The position numbers and the translations under genes are program-made. DNA of 64,000 nucleotides from Liopterus haemorrhoidalis (Eukaryota > Arthropoda > Insecta > Coleoptera > Dytiscidae), in contig OZ020618.1 in assembly GCA_963971575.1 (NCBI GenBank), positions 30,928,540-30,992,539 on the forward strand, given 5' to 3'. The number at the start of each line of letters is the position of its first letter. The first letter of the stretch is position 1. Below the pieces are notes generated by a model. The model searched no databases, was not told where the DNA came from, and was given only the letters and a program-made list of their open reading frames with translations. Positions 12,451 to 22,655 of the stretch are shown here, in pieces.

Positions 12451-13041
12451 CTAGACTTTGAAAAAGTCAGTCAGTAACGTATAACATGTACTTAAAATTT
12501 GTGTGTCGCTACGTTTGTTGAAGTTATTATGGAAGGTACTTTGAATATGTAGCATTTCTGAGATAAGCCTTTTTCCACTATGTTTCTCAATGTCTAATAT
12601 TTGCACCTGATTGTAGTCAAATTTATGGTTGCTATTGTTGTCATGAATAGCCAAACCGGTGCTTTGTGGCTTTAACCTGGTGTCGCTTTTATGCTGAGTA
12701 AGCCTACATTTAAGCGCTTGACTAGTGGTGCCAACATAAATTTTGCTACAATCAGTGCAGGGTATTGAGTATACGACATTGGATTTTGATGTTTTCTCAA
12801 TCTTTGATTTTAAGTTAGTGAAGTTTTTCCTGTTAGTGTTACCAGTGGAGTCAGCAACTTTGAGGTTATGTTTACTCAAAAATTTTCTGTAACCATGTGA
12901 TGATTTATTCATGTATGGAACAGAAACATAACTTAAAGTTTCATCATTCTTGGGTCGTTGAGAGCCATTATAAATGAAATTAATGCGATTTTTGATGCAT
13001 TTATTGATCAGACCTACAGAATAGTCATTGCGTATGAAGAC
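12451..13041 (-). pseudogene. Penelope-like GIY-YIG endonuclease fragment (left arm)
   Basis: The minus-strand frame gives the C-terminal part of a Penelope-like polyprotein. It includes the GIY-YIG signature as KIYVGTT after a Cys-containing SIPCTDC stretch, and ends in DFFKV. The open frame from its first Met spans 12451-12912; homology with the right copy continues to 13041. It differs from the right copy by only a few residues (for example FLSKH versus ILSKH and NNFN versus NNVN). Because RT is missing, this arm cannot retrotranspose on its own. Confidence 0.85.
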
Positions 13042-14689
13042 AAAGGCTGTGTGACTGTTATACAGGATAGAGCAGATTACGTACGAAAAACAGCAGAAGT
13101 ACTGAACGACGAAAATGTGTACACGAAATTACGGACCGATCCTACCAACAAGTTGATGCGACAGAATAACAACATTGTAAAAGATTGGTTCTTGAAAGGA
13201 ATTATAGACCGTTCTACAAAGGCCTTTCTTACTATCAACAATGCGGTACCACCAAGAATTTATTTCTTACCGAAAATTCACAAAATTGATGTACCCTATC
13301 GACCAATAGTGTCCGCTAATGAGTCACCCACTTACAAATTATCTAAGTGGTGCTCACAGATCGTATCCAAGATCGTTGGTAACAAAGAGAGCAACGTAAG
13401 GAACTCTTTTGATTTCGTCAATGTAATCAGAGGAATAAAGGTTCCACCAGGACACTCCATCTTGTCTCTAGACGTGATTTCTCTATATACCAACGTTCCG
13501 GTAGATCTGGCACTTAACATTGTTAGTAATAAGTGGGAAGAAATCGCCGAACACCATCATGAATTAGATAAGAATGAATTCTTGACGGGAGTAGAATTTT
13601 GTTTGAAGACTACGTACTTCAAGTTTGAGAAAGACACGTACAAACAAACACAGGGATGTGCCATGGGAAATCCGATCTCTAGCACTATAGCTAATCTAGT
13701 TATGGAAGACCCTTGAGTCCAAATGTCTAGCCAAACTTAGTGTTAAGCCCGGCTTCTACTTCCGGTATGTCGATGATCTAATTTTGACATATCCTGAGAA
13801 CAAGATCGACGAGTTATTAAGGATCTTCAACGGTTACCATGAAAACCTTAAGTTCACGTATGAAGTGGAGGATAACGGTGAGATATCATTCTTGGATACC
13901 AAAATAATACGAGAAAAGAATGGTCCTAATATCAAAACAAACTGGTATCAAAAGGCAACCCACAGTTTCAGATATAGCAACTTCTACTCGAACCATCCAA
14001 TGAGCCAAAAAATTAATGTTATTAATAATGCCATTGATCATGCAATTAAACTTGCAAACCCAGAATTTAGACTAGAAAATTTGCGTAAAATAAAAGACGT
14101 CTTCATACGCAATGACTATTCTGTAGGTCTGATCAATAAATGCATCAAAAATCGCATTAATTTCATTTATAATGGCTCTCAACGACCCAAGAATGATGAA
14201 ACTTTAAGTTATGTTTCTGTTCCATACATGAATAAATCATCACATGGTTACAGAAAAATTTTGAGTAAACATAACCTCAAAGTTGCTTACTCCACTGGTA
14301 ACACTAACAGGAAAAACTTCACTAACTTAAAATCAAAGATTGAGAAAACATCAAAATCCAATGTCGTATACTCAATACCCTGCACTGATTGTAGCAAAAT
14401 TTATGTTGGCACCACTAGTCAAGCGCTTAAATGTAGGCTTACTCAGCATAAAAGCGACACCAGGTTAAAGCCACAAAGCACCGGTTTGGCTATTCATGAC
14501 AACAATAGCAACCATAAATTTGACTACAATCAGGTGCAAATATTAGACATTGAGAAACATAGTGGAAAAAGGCTTATCTCAGAAATGCTACATATTCAAA
14601 GTACCTTCCATAATAACGTCAACAAACGTAGCGACACACAAATTTTAAGTACATGTTATACGTCACTGACTGACTTTTTCAAAGTCTAG
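13042..14689 (+). pseudogene. Penelope-like reverse transcriptase + GIY-YIG endonuclease, frameshifted
   Basis: Penelope-like retroelements encode a telomerase-related RT fused to a GIY-YIG endonuclease. RT motifs seen in order are a KGCVTVIQD start, IYFLPKIHK, PYRPIVSANESPTYKLSKW, SILSLDVISLYTNVP (first catalytic Asp), and QGCAMGNPISS. After a one-base shift near 13710-13716 (creating a TGA) come FRYVDDLI (catalytic YVDD) and the endonuclease KIYVGTTSQALKCRL. The open frame 12958-13716 starts upstream, but its first ~28 codons are antisense endonuclease sequence from the left arm; true RT sequence starts at the 13041/13042 junction. The N-terminal part of the RT is missing. The frameshift and the 5' truncation make the copy non-functional. 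Confidence 0.88.
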
Positions 14690-14802
14690 TTTTTTGATTT
14701 ATGTGCATGTTCCTACCTTTGACATGTTTCCATTCCTCCGGACTGTGTTTTTTTCTGTTTAGACATGTGTGGACCTCCTTCACACCTCGTTGGTAAGCTA
14801 AC

Positions 14803-16046
14803 TGTGACCTATAAAACACCGGCTATAGGTTTATTTAGTCTTTTGTGGCTAGCCTTTAAACAGCCGAGACGGTCGTGCGGTTCCAAAATTAGATGAAATT
14901 ATAAAAAAAAATTAAGGGCGCCAACTGGTCTGAAATAAAATAATTGGGACCGACCAGTAGATCCCACGCACAGACTAGATTTTAACTAAGACTGACCAAA
15001 TCAGTCTTACTAGGCGAAACCTAACCTAAAACGAGATATTTGGGACATAAGTCAATAACAACAACTGAATATAGTAAATATCAAAACAATAAAATTTATT
15101 ATAATTGAAAATCGAAATGTAAATCAAATATATAGATACCAAAAATAAATTTAGAATAATAATATTATAAATTACAAACAAATAATAAAAATATTAATTA
15201 AAGGTAAATTTGGTTAAAGCGATTTTACCAGAATGCGCTGGATTACAAAGCTTTCTCGGGTTGGTCGACCAGCGCCACGATATTCCTACACATTCCGAAT
15301 AAAATCTAACGTATAAAAAAAATATATACAACTGATATTCAAAATTTAAAATAAACAATATATAAACAATAACACAAATAATTTTGATTAAAAAGGCTTA
15401 TCTGGATATTTATTTCTTGAAGTTTCCTCTATCCTTGCCTTCTTTCGACGCTCGGTACGTCCAGCCCCAAATTATCCAAACCAGTACGCCAATGCCGTAA
15501 GCTGGCTCTGGATATTTCCTGCGACGCACCAAGAGGGAGAGAGAGAGAAAAAGGAGAAATACTGGGAAGGAGAGCCTAAAATAAGATCATATCCATTAAA
15601 TTTCGGTAAATGCTTGCGTTTTAAGCGCCGCATACAATTATACAAAAATATACAAGCAATACAACACAATAATTTAGATTATTACCTTAAGATGTTATGC
15701 GGCTCTCTGTAGTGAATTTGTATTGTGGCAATATTAATCCGAATAAATCGTAGGAACTCAATGTCCTTTTCACCTTTACGTTCTCAAAACAAATCCCTTT
15801 AAAGGTCTAAATACTTATACTCTTCACCGTATAATAATATTCTTCTGTTGAGAACGAAGGTCTGACCACATACTAAATGATTTTCACGAATAATAAAATA
15901 CTGTTTGTTACTTGTATATTATTGTGTAATCATGGTTACCGAAATCTATGCGATATTGTCTTATTTTAATAAAGTAGGCTGCTGTACATTAGCGTACCGT
16001 ATTAAATTTGTTTATAAAATAAACAAATTTCTTTTAAAACGTTACA
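14803..16046 (-). repeat. Gypsy 3' LTR
   Basis: 1244 bp. On the element strand it starts TGTAACGTTTTAAAAG and ends ATAGGTCACA. It matches the 20858-22101 copy at a constant offset of 6055 bases. The 65-codon minus-strand frame inside it (15472-15669) recurs identically in the other LTR and is probably not a gene. Confidence 0.93.
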
Positions 16047-16057
16047 TTCCCCCCTTT
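16047..16057 (-). other. Polypurine tract
   Basis: On the element strand AAAGGGGGGAA lies directly upstream of the TGTAACG start of the 3' LTR, the expected position of the plus-strand primer. A ~145-bp 3' UTR separates it from the pol stop. Confidence 0.85.
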
Positions 16058-16202
16058 ACTTCAAGAAAAATACTTTCCCTCAAGAAATATTTCCACTAAG
16101 CAATATCTTTTTTTTTTTTGTTTTTATTCACTATATTCTACTCTATACCTAAACTAACGTTAATAATAACTAACATTATTTAAAATTAACCGAAACTAAA
16201 CC

Positions 16203-19200
16203 CTAACCAAAATCCTGTTCTTTTATTAATTTTTCTAAGTCCTTCGCATGCCATGTTCCTTTATGAACCCCAAATTTATCTTCTAATATAAACGTCCATG
16301 GCGATAGTTTTTCCTTAATGTAAAAAGGTCCAAGAAATTTCGGTGCTAACTTTGCATTATAATGTTTACTAGCGTCCGAGAGAGAATAATTCTTACGTAA
16401 TACTTCATCGCCTATTTCGTAAGTGTCTTCTCTTCTTCGTAAGTCATATATTTTTTTATTTTTTTGAAAAGACTTGTTCAAACGTTCGCGAACTTTCTTG
16501 TACACCTTATTTAATACCTTTGCTCTTATTTCTGGTGTTCCGAGAACTTCTTCATCAGTCTCTTCATTGTCTTTCTGGTAGTATGCACCATTTAATATCT
16601 GTTCCCTGCTGAAATTTAGAAAATACGGTGTGTGTCCAGTTGTTTCGTGTACACTTGTACGGATCGCACATCCAATTTTATCTAATTCAGCATCCCATTT
16701 TCTTTGATCTTCGTCGATGTAACAAGATATCATGGTTTTTACTACTCTAATTATTCTTTCCGCTGGATCTGCTTGTGGATGGTAATACGGTGTAAAACGT
16801 ATTCGTACATCATATTCTGCACACAGTTGCTTAACAAGATTATTAGCAAAATGTTTCCCGTTATCGCAAATTATTATTTGAGGAACACCAAATAACAAAA
16901 AAATTTCGCGTTCAAGTGTCTTCTTAACATTCTGTGCAGTAGCACTCCGCATAGCGAATAACCTAGTAAATTTTGTAAAACAATCTGCTACCGTTAAAAT
17001 AAATGTATTCCCATTCGAGCTTCGCGGTAATGGTCCCACGAAATCCATGCAAATCATCTGCCATGGTTTAATTATTCTGGGATGACTCAACATTAGACCT
17101 TGTTTTGCTTTTGACTCTGGTTTACGAGTTTGACATGTCATACAATTTCTGACATATCTAGCAATATCTGGTTTCATTTTCGGCCAATAATATCGTTGAC
17201 CTATTCGGTGAAAAGTTTTAAACACTCCAGCATGTCCTGCAGTTGGGACATCGTGAAACTGCTTAAAAATTTCCAGTCGCTTTTCTTTTGGTGGTATGAT
17301 TTTCCATTCGTCCGTTTCGTCCGACAGTTCAGGGATCTTAGGTGTAACGTGTTTAAATATAATGCCGTTTTCTATTTTATACAATGGATACTTCTGCGGT
17401 GAATTTCTTATCTCCTCCATCAACTTCTTGTACCACTTGTCTATTACGACTACATTTTTTTGTATACAATCTACTTGTGGTACTGCTCGCGATAATGTGT
17501 CAGGAACTATATTTTCCTTCCCCTTTCTATGAACGATATTAAATTGGAATTGCTGCAAACGAACGGCCCACCTCGCTAAACGTCCTGTTGGGTCTTTTAG
17601 ATTATTGAGCCACAACAATGAACTGTGGTCCGTAATGACCGTAAATCCAACCCCTTCTAAATATGGTCGTAATTTTTCAATGCTCCAAATGACAGCCAAA
17701 CATTCCCTTTCGGTTGTACTAAAATTTCGTTCATTTCTAGTTAACGATTTACTGAGATAACAAATCACTTTTTCTTCTCCGTTAATAATTTGGGTTAACA
17801 CCGCCCCTATACCATAACCACTAGCGTCACATTGTACCGTAAAAGGTTGTGTAAAATCCGGACAACTTAATATTGGTGCTGTAACCAAATACGATTTTAC
17901 GGTTCGCAACACCTCCTCGCATTCTTCGGACCATCTGAAATTTGTATTTTTACGCAAAAGTTGGTTTAGTGGCGCAATAAGCGTTGAATAGTTTGGTAAA
18001 AATCTCCGATACCAAGATATCATCCCTAATATCCTACGTAATTCCTTTACCGACTTAGGACTCGGAATAATTCTTACCGCCTCAACTTTTTCAGGGTCAA
18101 CACGAAGACCGAATTTATCTACAATGTAGCCTAGATATTTAAGTTCTGGTTTGCAAAAATTACATTTGTCTTTACTAAGTGTTATGCCCGCCTCTTTTAA
18201 ACGATTTAGAACCTTTGATAATACGGTTAGATGTTCCTCAAAAGTGTTACTAACTATAATAATATCGTCTAAATAGGCGAATGCGTTCGGATCTAATTCG
18301 GGACTAATTATCTTATCCATCAGTTTTTGCCACGACGCGCCTCCAGAATGGAGTCCAAAAGGCATACGACAAAAATGAAACAATCCACGTCCCGGAATAG
18401 TAAATGCCGTAAACTCTTTGCATTCTTTTTTGACTGGGATTTGCCAATAAGCCGATTTAACATCCAGAGTAGTAAGATAAACCGCGTTCTTTAATTTATC
18501 GAGAATGCTGTTTATCATTGGAAGAGGATAAGCACTAGGTTTAGAAACCTTATTAAGTTTGCGATAGTCCACACAAAAACGATAAGAATTATCTTTCTTC
18601 TTTACTAATAATATCGGTGACGACCACGCGCTATTCGACGGTTCTATTACTCCTAGTTTTAACATTTTATCTAACTCTTCGTCGATATGTTTTTGAACGT
18701 AGGGTGATACCGGGTAATACCTTTGTTTTATAGGGGGATGGTCACAAATGATCTCATGTTCTATCCACGACGTTTTACCGAGCTTATCTCCTATTCCATC
18801 AAAGTATTTCGTAGTTAGTTCTTCGAGTTTACTGCGTTGGTCCGATGTTAAATTATCGACATCTATTATTGCTGACAGATTACCATCAACAGTCATAACG
18901 TTTGTCGGTGTCGCAAATCTCCAATGGTTACTACATAGATTTGGGACGATTTCCATAACCCTCCAAAAATCAATACCACATATTAACGAATGACTTAATT
19001 TCGGGGCAATTATAACGTTAATTAATTTTTCCCTATTTTCCAATTTCATTGGTACGTAACAGGAACCAATACTATATATAATTTCCCCGTTTCCCACAGT
19101 ACAATTAAATTTATTATTACATTCTAATTTAAATCCCATAGAATGTAATACACTCCAACCAACTTCGTTCATGAAGGTATGAGTCGCACCCGAATCTAAC

Positions 19201-19385
19201 AAACCTAAAAATTGCTTTCCTAAAATATCAATTTCGACATAAGGTCTTTCATCGCCTCGGGCGTGATTCATAATAAATTCTAAAATACATTTAATCGGAT
19301 TTTCCGTTTTAGGGGTACAAGACAATAACCGATTTTCTATTGCCTTGACGTCTCGTTTCCCTCCTTTGACGAACATGAAGGACAA
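16203..19385 (-). CDS. Gypsy Pol polyprotein (protease, RT, RNase H, integrase)
   Basis: A 1060-codon intact frame. The protease has GLLDSGATHTF (Asp 64). RT has YRFCVDYRKLN, TTLDVKSAYW (Asp 308) and AYLDDIII (371-374). RNase H has TVQCDASGYG (Asp 520), STTERECLAV and ITDHSSL. Integrase has an HHCC finger (H711, H718, C748, C751) and a catalytic triad D781, D841, E876 with 35-residue D-E spacing. A GPF-type module with LGPFYIKEKLS follows near the C-terminus. The frame's first codon is TTG, and the frame overlaps gag by 49 bases in the -1 phase, so Pol is expected as a Gag-Pol fusion made by frameshifting at 19355-19361. All catalytic residues I looked for are present. Confidence 0.95.
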   Translation of the reverse strand: MSFMFVKGGKRDVKAIENRLLSCTPKTENPIKCILEFIMNHARGDERPYVEIDILGKQFLGLLDSGATHTFMNEVGWSVLHSMGFKLECNNKFNCTVGNGEIIYSIGSCYVPMKLENREKLINVIIAPKLSHSLICGIDFWRVMEIVPNLCSNHWRFATPTNVMTVDGNLSAIIDVDNLTSDQRSKLEELTTKYFDGIGDKLGKTSWIEHEIICDHPPIKQRYYPVSPYVQKHIDEELDKMLKLGVIEPSNSAWSSPILLVKKKDNSYRFCVDYRKLNKVSKPSAYPLPMINSILDKLKNAVYLTTLDVKSAYWQIPVKKECKEFTAFTIPGRGLFHFCRMPFGLHSGGASWQKLMDKIISPELDPNAFAYLDDIIIVSNTFEEHLTVLSKVLNRLKEAGITLSKDKCNFCKPELKYLGYIVDKFGLRVDPEKVEAVRIIPSPKSVKELRRILGMISWYRRFLPNYSTLIAPLNQLLRKNTNFRWSEECEEVLRTVKSYLVTAPILSCPDFTQPFTVQCDASGYGIGAVLTQIINGEEKVICYLSKSLTRNERNFSTTERECLAVIWSIEKLRPYLEGVGFTVITDHSSLLWLNNLKDPTGRLARWAVRLQQFQFNIVHRKGKENIVPDTLSRAVPQVDCIQKNVVVIDKWYKKLMEEIRNSPQKYPLYKIENGIIFKHVTPKIPELSDETDEWKIIPPKEKRLEIFKQFHDVPTAGHAGVFKTFHRIGQRYYWPKMKPDIARYVRNCMTCQTRKPESKAKQGLMLSHPRIIKPWQMICMDFVGPLPRSSNGNTFILTVADCFTKFTRLFAMRSATAQNVKKTLEREIFLLFGVPQIIICDNGKHFANNLVKQLCAEYDVRIRFTPYYHPQADPAERIIRVVKTMISCYIDEDQRKWDAELDKIGCAIRTSVHETTGHTPYFLNFSREQILNGAYYQKDNEETDEEVLGTPEIRAKVLNKVYKKVRERLNKSFQKNKKIYDLRRREDTYEIGDEVLRKNYSLSDASKHYNAKLAPKFLGPFYIKEKLSPWTFILEDKFGVHKGTWHAKDLEKLIKEQDFG
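19321..19361 (-). promoter_or_regulatory. -1 ribosomal frameshift signal between gag and pol
   Basis: On the element strand the heptamer GGGAAAC (19361-19355) sits in gag phase as G GGA AAC, the X XXY YYZ form. A -1 slip there enters the pol frame exactly. Ten bases downstream, GGCAATA (19344-19338) can pair with TATTGTC (19327-19321) around a 10-base loop (one G-U pair). The gag TAG stop lies at the start of that stem-loop. GGGAAAC is a known slippery sequence in some retroviruses. The stem is short, so its stimulating role is only an inference. Confidence 0.75.
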
Positions 19386-20707
19386 GTATGGATAGTGAAA
19401 CCTTTTTTATTACACTTGAAGCAATGTTTTTCGCGCGGTTTTGAACAATTATTAGCAAAATGCCCCGCTTCATGACAAATATAACATTTACGTACCGATT
19501 TCTTATTTGCCGGTTCGACTGAATGACAGCTACTGTTATAGCTAGATTTGCTACTATGAGCGTATGCTAAATCAGATTCCATCATCCGGTTCGGTGGTGG
19601 TGTATAATTTTTTATTAGCGTATTTCGATGCTCTAATTGCTTGCAGATTTTTCGCAATTCGTTTATATTTTTAGGTTCTACTAGACCTATTTGGGTTTGT
19701 AAATAAGGCAAAATATTTCGCGAAATTATCTTGAGTTTTGTTGACTCAGGTAGTGGTATCGACATTCTATCAAATAAATTTAACATTACAGCAAAATACA
19801 TCCCTACCGACTCATTTGCACCTTGTGTACGACGTTTTATTTCTTCGAATAATTTCTCGTCATAGTCTGGAGGTTGAAATTCGTCCTTTAAGGCATCTAC
19901 AAGTTCCTCCCAGTTGTTTACAGATTTTCTAATGACTCGAAACCAACATTTCGCCTTTCCTTCGAACAAGTCTAGTGCCGATAAGAATAATTGTTGTCGC
20001 GTTACATTCCTAGCAACGCGCATTTCTTCAACGCTTTGCAAAAATGCGTTAAGTGATTGCTTGTCTTCACCATTATATTTTAATTTCCATTTATAAACTG
20101 GCACCGAGTATGAGTTTCGATTTGACATTGCTAAATTTTTCAAACTTTCGCGAGTATTATGCAAAGACTCATCGCTATCTGATGATTCCGATTCGTCGTC
20201 ACATAAGTTGATATCAATAGCTGATAAATCTACTGGGACTTGATCATAAATTTTGGTGCTGGACTTTCGAAAAGATTTTTGTTTTATATCTGCCAATGAT
20301 GACAAGTTAACAATTTTGAGTAAAATATCGTTCTTTTCTTTTTGCAAATCATGTTCCGAATCCCCTATTTTTATCCTATTGATCCTACCTAACGCGTATT
20401 CTATTTTTGAACGAAATTTCTTGTGAACCGACGATTCCACATCTCCGTCCATTTCTGAATTCAAATTGTTAAGTTCGTCAACTGTTAATTTTAATGCTAA
20501 AATATCCTCCTTCGGTTCGTATGGATACATTGGCATTTTTATTTCCGTACCCTTCCGTTCGAGTTTTAATAAACCCCGTAATGCAACACGCATTTGCTCT
20601 ACCGTTCCTACATCACGCAAACCTCGAATCGTTAATTCATAATCTAATTCGTTATGATTTAAACGATTTATTTCGTATCGAATCTGTTTATTTATTTTAC
20701 CGGACAT
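19337..20707 (-). CDS. Gypsy Gag polyprotein with CCHC zinc knuckle
   Basis: A 456-codon intact frame in the gag position just after the primer binding site and 5' UTR. The N-terminal half is charged, with an acidic Ser/Asp-rich stretch near residues 170-185. A capsid-like helical region includes FEGKAKCWFRVIRKSVNNWE and DALKDEFQPPDYDE. Near the C-terminus there is a canonical nucleic-acid binding knuckle, CYICHEAGHFANNC (CX2CX4HX4C). The second knuckle, CFKCNKKGFTIHTC, has Phe where the zinc-binding His should be, so it may not bind zinc normally. The ATG follows a ~130-base leader. Translation stops inside the frameshift stem-loop. Confidence 0.92.
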   Translation of the reverse strand: MSGKINKQIRYEINRLNHNELDYELTIRGLRDVGTVEQMRVALRGLLKLERKGTEIKMPMYPYEPKEDILALKLTVDELNNLNSEMDGDVESSVHKKFRSKIEYALGRINRIKIGDSEHDLQKEKNDILLKIVNLSSLADIKQKSFRKSSTKIYDQVPVDLSAIDINLCDDESESSDSDESLHNTRESLKNLAMSNRNSYSVPVYKWKLKYNGEDKQSLNAFLQSVEEMRVARNVTRQQLFLSALDLFEGKAKCWFRVIRKSVNNWEELVDALKDEFQPPDYDEKLFEEIKRRTQGANESVGMYFAVMLNLFDRMSIPLPESTKLKIISRNILPYLQTQIGLVEPKNINELRKICKQLEHRNTLIKNYTPPPNRMMESDLAYAHSSKSSYNSSCHSVEPANKKSVRKCYICHEAGHFANNCSKPREKHCFKCNKKGFTIHTCPSCSSKEGNETSRQ

Positions 20708-20839
20708 ATTTACGGGAATACAAAATAATAGCCAACAAAATTATAAATTTACCTAATTTTCAACACTACAACAAAATAATTACTAGACGTCTATTTTCCA
20801 ACTACGTTATCCTTATTATCCCAAATACTCACTAAAAAT

Positions 20840-20853
20840 CACGTTGGGCGCCA
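20840..20853 (-). other. Primer binding site, tRNA-Lys(CUU) type
   Basis: On the element strand TGGCGCCCAACGTG lies four bases after the 5' LTR end. It matches 14 bases complementary to the 3' end (including CCA) of insect tRNA-Lys(CUU), from my knowledge of that tRNA. This is the expected place for the minus-strand primer. Confidence 0.8.
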
Positions 20854-20857
20854 GAAA

Positions 20858-22101
20858 TGTGACCTATAAAACACCGGCTATAGGTTTATTTAGTCTTTTG
20901 TGGCTAGCCTTTAAACAGCCGAGACGGTCGTGCGGTTCCAAAATTAGATGAAATTATAAAAAAAAATTAAGGGCGCCAACTGGTCTGAAATAAAATAATT
21001 GGGACCGACCAGTAGATCCCACGCACAGACTAGATTTTAACTAAGACTGACCAAATCAGTCTTACTAGGCGAAACCTAACCTAAAACGAGATATTTGGGA
21101 CATAAGTCAATAACAACAACTGAATATAGTAAATATCAAAACAATAAAATTTATTATAATTGAAAATCGAAATGTAAATCAAATATATAGATACCAAAAA
21201 TAAATTTAGAATAATAATATTATAAATTACAAACAAATAATAAAAATATTAATTAAAGGTAAATTTGGTTAAAGCGATTTTACCAGAATGCGCTGGATTA
21301 CAAAGCTTTCTCGGGTTGGTCGACCAGCGCCACGATATTCCTACACATTCCGAATAAAATCTAACGTATAAAAAAAATATATACAACTGATATTCAAAAT
21401 TTAAAATAAACAATATATAAACAATAACACAAATAATTTTGATTAAAAAGGCTTATCTGGATATTTATTTCTTGAAGTTTCCTCTATCCTTGCCTTCTTT
21501 CGACGCTCGGTACGTCCAGCCCCAAATTATCCAAACCAGTACGCCAATGCCGTAAGCTGGCTCTGGATATTTCCTGCGACGCACCAAGAGGGAGAGAGAG
21601 AGAAAAAGGAGAAATACTGGGAAGGAGAGCCTAAAATAAGATCATATCCATTAAATTTCGGTAAATGCTTGCGTTTTAAGCGCCGCATACAATTATACAA
21701 AAATATACAAGCAATACAACACAATAATTTAGATTATTACCTTAAGATGTTATGCGGCTCTCTGTAGTGAATTTGTATTGTGGCAATATTAATCCGAATA
21801 AATCGTAGGAACTCAATGTCCTTTTCACCTTTACGTTCTCAAAACAAATCCCTTTAAAGGTCTAAATACTTATACTCTTCACCGTATAATAATATTCTTC
21901 TGTTGAGAACGAAGGTCTGACCACATACTAAATGATTTTCACGAATAATAAAATACTGTTTGTTACTTGTATATTATTGTGTAATCATGGTTACCGAAAT
22001 CTATGCGATATTGTCTTATTTTAATAAAGTAGGCTGCTGTACATTAGCGTACCGTATTAAATTTGTTTATAAAATAAACAAATTTCTTTTAAAACGTTAC
22101 A
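20858..22101 (-). repeat. Gypsy 5' LTR
   Basis: 1244 bp, the partner of 14803-16046. On the element strand it starts TGTAACG and ends GGTCACA, followed by GAAA... read as TTTC and then the primer binding site. It should carry the promoter and polyadenylation signals for the element, but I could not single out a TATA box with confidence. Confidence 0.93.
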
Positions 22102-22230
22102 TAACTTAATTTTTTATTTTAGTACATTACTTCTGAATATTGTGTTTTTTATATTGTTTTTTAAATTGTTTTTTACTATATTTTAACATTATTGTATTAT
22201 TTATATTTTTAATTTGTATTATTTTATTGT

Positions 22231-22270
22231 AGACTGAAGATGACGACGCTTGAGTAGTCGAAACGTCTCT
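22231..22270 (+). other. CUGANGA-stem-GAAA motif (hammerhead-like), right copy
   Basis: Same motif as on the minus strand at 12173-12214, but one base differs (GACGAC instead of GACTAC), which breaks a pair of the internal stem. The difference suggests the motif is not under constraint in this copy. Confidence 0.35.
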
Positions 22271-22655
22271 TATTAATTGACCAATATATTTTACAATTTG
22301 ACGACCGATTTAAAAGTTTTATTTTACTATATATATAAAGAGAGAGAGAGGGAGGGATCACAAGGTGCATCCAGATAGAGGAAACACGATTTTCTCGAAA
22401 AGACGATGTGTGAGCAAGTTGAGAAAAAAATTTGGTGATCAGAGTTTACTCAAATAATTGGATGGTAGTATTTAAATTTTCCGGAATAAACCGGAAGTAC
22501 AGGATATCAAGGACAACTTCGATTTTGTATATATGAACGTATGGCAAGTTGGGTATATTTGGATAAAGCTTTTGAAAAGAAACAACTTTTACATAAACAT
22601 GTTTTTAATAGCTGTTACGGTTACCTATAATGGCTTGCAAGTATTTTTATTTACA

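Larger units (their letters stand above)
14803..22101 (-). mobile_element. Complete Ty3/Gypsy LTR retrotransposon
   Basis: A 7299-bp minus-strand element inserted in the 3' UTR of the right Penelope copy. It has two 1244-bp LTRs (TG...CA), a tRNA-Lys primer binding site, gag, pol with all enzymatic motifs, and a polypurine tract. The host sequence GCTAACTTAA is split by a 4-bp duplication, TAAC at 14799-14802 and 22102-22105; the uninterrupted site survives in the left Penelope arm. No env-like frame is present. Equal LTR lengths, no differences noticed on reading, and intact ORFs point to a very recent, possibly active insertion. Confidence 0.95.
11795..22655 (+). mobile_element. Head-to-head Penelope-like pair with nested Gypsy
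   Basis: The 3' part of one Penelope-like element lies on the minus strand (11795-13041), joined head to head to a longer + strand copy (13042-14802 plus 22106-22655). The inverted arms are nearly identical: about 1247 bp on the left and 1254 bp on the right once the Gypsy insertion is removed. They cover the endonuclease end of the ORF, a 3' UTR and the terminal sequence ending TGTAAATAAAAATACTTGC. Partial inverted duplication of this kind is known for Penelope-like elements. The pair has no intact RT gene, so it is not autonomous. Confidence 0.85.

Noticed and set aside
12958..13041. Start of the Penelope RT at the first Met of the open frame
   Set aside because: These codons are antisense endonuclease sequence belonging to the left inverted arm; homology to RT begins at the junction.
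15472..21724. Identical 65-codon frames in both Gypsy LTRs
   Set aside because: They are identical because the LTRs are; no motif or start context supports a protein.
14803..22101. An envelope gene that would make the Gypsy an errantivirus
   Set aside because: Only about 145 bases lie between the pol stop and the 3' LTR, leaving no room for env.
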